From Phallusia mammillata (lineage: Eukaryota; Chordata; Ascidiacea; Phlebobranchia; Ascidiidae): 64,000 bases of DNA. Every line of letters begins with the position of its first letter. Positions within the stretch are counted from its first letter, which is position 1. A model generated the notes under the pieces. It had not been told where the DNA came from. It worked only from the letters and a program-made list of their open reading frames with translations, and ran no database searches. The stretch is from positions 1-64,000 of the forward strand of contig QLIY01000296.1 of assembly GCA_003260075.1 (NCBI GenBank), in the 5' to 3' direction. This document shows, piece after piece, positions 60,242 to 64,000 of the stretch. The position numbers and the translations under genes are program-made.

Positions 60242-61730
60242 ATAAATGCTTATTCCCACCCTGCAAATAAATCAATTCAAACCCCTTATGCATACAGACA
60301 ATGCCACCAAATATAAGGCACTGTCAATTTCATAACACAGTTTTTTTGTTGCACTTTTGGTGGAATGTATTTGTCTGAATTTCTGGAAAAGGTTTGTTTC
60401 ATGAGATTTATCAATCGCAATTGTATCTGTTCATCTTGTTCGCTTCTGTTAAAGCCTAGGTCTGTGGGAGAACTAACATTTCAAATATCCCCATGGGTAA
60501 CCTGGCAAATCCACTGCTTTGATAGCAGTTTTTCTACTCATGTGCATACATTTTTTTCACGTTGGTAAAATGTTTTTGGCAAGGAGGCGATTTAAACAGG
60601 ATTCAAAATAAGCCTTTAAAATTTAACACCAGCCTATGCTTCTGCCTTTGATTCTGAAACACCCTTTTTTTCTTAAAAGAAAACCCAAGAAAGTTGCTCA
60701 TCCTATTAACAGACCAAATTAACATTCCATTTTATAATATCATTTAAAAAAAATGTTTTAATCAAGGTTTTTAGCAAATGTATTTTAAAAAGCCTTTTGC
60801 TTTCAGAACAAATGAAATTGATTTGTCGGCAGCAGTAAACCTTGTCTTGTTTGCCCTTGCACCGATCTTGTGACTGTTACAGCTTTATATCAATGATTAA
60901 ACAGTGCAACTAAACCAGTGCAAATAGAAAAAAAACCACCACTATGTGACATACAAAAGTCATGTGATACTGTTCCTAATGTTAGGTTTTAACTTACATT
61001 AAAACAAATGAGATCTTATGTTGTACTTTTGTTGATAAAGATTATTGGGGAACTGGCTCATTTGACAAATTTTGTTGTGTGAGTTTGGTGTTTGACTTTG
61101 TTGGTGTTGCTCACAGTTTTCATGAGTGTTGCTGGAATGAAGTTGTTGTAAATTTGGTAAATTGGTTTTCAATAGGCTCTGGCGTTTCCTGGTTAGGTAC
61201 TGTGGTTTTTTCCAAAAGGCCTTTTCTCTTAAAGTCATCCCCCAGTGACTCGCAATTCTGTGAAGTCTTTGTTAAATATGCGAATAGTTCAAAGTGCACA
61301 ACTGGTATGCTCCTGTGTGCAAGCAATTTGCCCTTAATTTTTTTAGCCCTTTACATACCATATTCATTAATAAAAACAGCCTAGTGAGTTTAGAAAATTG
61401 TTTTGTAGTGTAGTTTACTTTTTAAATAGTTCATTTGAGACACACATTCTAATACTTGTTTCTTTTTCTTTTTTTGCAAATTCTCCGTTGACCATGGACA
61501 TCTTGAATGCTTGTCACATATGAACACATCTGATACACCTGTCTCTTACTGTAACTATAAATTTGTTTCTTTTTTGGTTGTGGTATTTTGTTAAAACTAA
61601 TCAAACACCCATTTCACTTAATTTACTGATTTTGTACATTTTGTAAAATGTCGTTTTGCATCTTGTGAATTCATGCATTTGTATTTTGGTCACCAAAACC
61701 ATATTGTGAAATTAATGATCGTAAATATAG
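60242..61730. other. 3' UTR of proximal LAMP isoform and intron of distal isoform
   Basis: AATAAA occurs at 60241 and near 60266, right after the proximal stop, which supports polyadenylation there. A 101-codon frame at 61079-61384 has no recognisable family and no good splice context, and is probably chance. Confidence 0.5.
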
Positions 61731-61873
61731 CTGAAACTTGTGCAGCTGACATGACAAAAAATGTCATCATACCAATTGTAGTAGGATGTGCACTGGGTGG
61801 TCTTATTATCATAATAATAATTGCATATCTCATTGGTCGTCGCCGTATAAAGCATAGATATGAATCCATGTAA
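61731..61873 (+). CDS. LAMP alternative last exon (distal tail)
   Basis: An acceptor (AATATAG) precedes a frame that joins exon 6 (ending 59716, phase 1) as AETC-AADMTKNV and continues through a second complete transmembrane helix (IIPIVVGCALGGLIIIIIIAY) to LIGRRRIKHRYESM and stop. It preserves the conserved cysteine, the IIPIVVG start and the GRRR stop-transfer, and offers a different tyrosine sorting signal (YESM instead of YEEI). Joined to exons 1-6 it gives 292 residues. It is therefore a mutually exclusive last exon, comparable to the LAMP2 A/B/C arrangement. Expression cannot be judged from sequence. Confidence 0.85.
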
Positions 61874-63953
61874 TAGGTTTAAGAAGTTGTAACGAACTGC
61901 TGTAGTGTGTAAATAAGTCAAATTTAATGGGGATTTGCCATTTAACCTAATAACAGGTCATCCACGTTTGTTTGGAGGTTATGCTAAAGTATTTATAGCT
62001 GTGAGTGAATATCTTCGTACTGATGTTGTTTTTAGTTTAATTTGTTCACAACAAAGTTGAATCCAAAAATGGCTTGTTTTATTGGTTTGTTGCAAATTTG
62101 CATTGGGCGATTTTCAACTGTAATGTCAGTAACTGTATGTTGTTCAAAAAGATCGCCATGTTTTTCGCGTCTCCAGCATTGTCAGCAGATCTGTGACTAG
62201 CTGCTGTAGTTCCTCGAATTGAGTTCGGCGGTTTTTGGTTACTCTGCAACACAGTGGTCGATTTGCTTCCGTGTTGGCACGCACTCACAACAATGCAAAT
62301 CGTTTTTCGATCACGTGCTTGATTAACGGGCACAGACAGTTTAGGCAGGCGCCTTCGTCTTGTCATAAAGGCAAAAAATGCTTACAGAGTTTCTATCCGA
62401 GTGCCATGCTTGACGTCATGAATTTCTTCCGGTGCCTATATTGCTGTCACGCTTGATTGCGCAACACCATCGCGTCTAGTATCGAATTGTCGCCGAAATG
62501 TTTGATTTGGTAGCAAAATTTAAAAAAAATGCATGATTCTGGTTCCCCCCCCCCATCGAATTGTCGCCGAAATGTTTGATTTGGTAGCAAAATTTAAAAA
62601 AATGCATGATTCTGGTATTCTTGTGTGGGCAATCTTGACTGTTTTTCCTCAGCCCTTGTGTTTTATCAAAACATGAATAATGTGCTACTTCATGATACAT
62701 AAGCAAAACTTATATCCTAAACATTTTACGCAATATTACACATTGCCTCACAATGAAAGCAAACCATTTGAACCCTGGTATAATTTATGATTTCGTTTAA
62801 AACTGTCAAAACAAGCAAGAATGTTTTTGCCATGCGGCCATAAATGACGCGTTGATAACATTTTAACTAGCACTGTTTGTCAAACACATGCATGTGACTA
62901 GCAGATCGTGCGGTGCCTGGTGCAATGCGTTAAACTTTTACCACAAAATGCAATCGACTCACACAAGGAATTTAGCATTGGTTTAGTACGTCAATACCTA
63001 CACCAAAAAACGAACAATTTTTGACAAACCTAAAATTCGCGTGTGTCAGATAATACGCTTCACGCATGACTTATTTCCAGTTTGTCAGCTGTTTTTTATC
63101 TGCTTGACATTGAACTTGTTTTACCTTTGTACCGGGCTGTCCCGATGTCGTAATCACATGTCTTATGACATAATTGCAAATCAGCAGTCTAACGGGTTGT
63201 AATTTTACTGACTGGGCAACAGTTAAATATTGTAAATTGCTTCAAATCACTAACATGACATACAATTCTCGGTGACCCCTTATTAGCCTCTTTAGGTCTT
63301 GAAAATATTATGATCAGGGAAACTTAAGCTGGACACTTAACAAATAGGTTTTCACCGTCACATGTTTCAGAATCAAAGGCAGAAGGTATTTTGTGTCTTC
63401 ACATTATACATTCTAGTAACATTGCATTGCAAACAACAAGTGAGCTTTCATCACAATGTGTTTATCAACCCGCTTCGTTTTATTTGTGTGTGTTGTTTTC
63501 GTTTTTCATTTTTTTTGCATTTGACGCTTGTGTGAACATGATTTTGTCAATAAAAAACTCTTTCCTTCGTGCAAATCGTAAACCTAACCCACATTTGGCC
63601 GATTTTCACATTTTGCCTCGCCCTCTATAGGCTACACACTTCATCGAATTGTCAATGGCATTGTGAAATAAACGTACCGTTCACACAACTCGTGTCTTTT
63701 TTGTCCCACTAACCACACAACGGAATTCGTTCGCTCAAACCGCGCTTCAATTGCTGGTTGCTACTTAATGTAGTGTCGTGCTATGCAAAAGCTTCATACA
63801 GCTTCCCGAGCAAGCAACGACCTGACAATAAGTAAGCTCAAATTGTTTTGCTATTAAACGGTTTAAATCGGAAGCATTTTTTTGTGTGACTTTAAAAATT
63901 GCGGACTCGAAACCAACTTGACCAACGGTGCGCGCTGGCGACGTCCATACAAA
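61874..63953. other. Downstream region
   Basis: No gene is recognised on either strand. A poly-C junction lies at 62545-62554. Confidence 0.35.
62545..62554. repeat. Poly-C junction between direct copies
   Basis: Ten Cs separate 62481-62544 from its copy at 62555-62617. The copies are identical apart from the length of an A run. Confidence 0.88.
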
Positions 63954-64000
63954 ATGTCCTTAATCAAGAAGAAAGTGTCATGCGATGGCTTAGACCAAAG
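63954..64000 (+). CDS. Possible gene start cut by window edge
   Basis: ATG in a good context (ACAAAATGTC) opens a frame MSLIKKKVSCDGLDQ that runs off the window. The preceding DNA is locally more CpG-rich. It is too short to identify. Confidence 0.3.
   Translation, partial: MSLIKKKVSCDGLDQ

Noticed and set aside
61079-61384. 101-codon frame in the LAMP distal intron
   Set aside because: No splice signals or domain; composition looks random and it lies between two well-supported LAMP last exons.

Overview
The window looks like nuclear DNA of an invertebrate chordate, most likely an ascidian tunicate of the Ciona type. This is inferred from AT-rich intergenic DNA, short introns, compact gene spacing, proteins that align closely with vertebrate orthologues, and many small hAT-like elements. 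The species cannot be proved from the sequence alone.

Layout. 0-10 kb: repeat-rich, with several hAT-type miniature elements (8-bp target duplications, some nested), the 3' exons of an unrecognised single-pass membrane protein (4301-5544, +), and a decayed coding-like stretch (2831-3209, -). 10-15 kb: nothing convincing. 15.3-18.6 kb: three-exon Rap2 GTPase (-). 21-24.2 kb: a nest of hAT-like elements up to three deep. 26.1-27.6 kb: single-exon dolichol kinase (+). 27.9-31.5 kb: five-exon ASH2L (-), without the N-terminal third of the vertebrate protein. 31.9-32.3 kb: two-exon POLR2L/RPB10 (+), divergent from ASH2L. 33.4-38.3 kb: MON2 (-) as one uninterrupted 1622-codon frame. 41.7-53.0 kb: ECT2 (-) in about 19 exons, with the DH-domain exon damaged by long poly-C blocks. 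54.3-55.4 kb: RMND5 (+), also intronless. 55.9-61.9 kb: a LAMP/CD68-type lysosomal membrane glycoprotein (+) with two alternative last exons, each coding for a complete transmembrane segment and tail. A possible new gene start lies at 63954.

The genes are unrelated housekeeping and trafficking genes and form no pathway cluster. Their arrangement is compact: ASH2L/POLR2L and ECT2/RMND5 are head to head, DOLK/ASH2L and POLR2L/MON2 tail to tail.

A recurring structure runs through the window: 18 homopolymer tracts (17 C, 1 G), most of them 10-12 bases long and most flanked by near-identical direct copies of 50-135 bp that differ at allele-like rates. I think these are unmerged contig or haplotype overlaps with homopolymer-filled gaps, not biology. 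They matter because they duplicate splice sites and break ECT2. The best biological leads are the alternative LAMP tails, the hAT element sitting exactly at a LAMP splice donor, the intronless MON2 and RMND5, and the short ASH2L.
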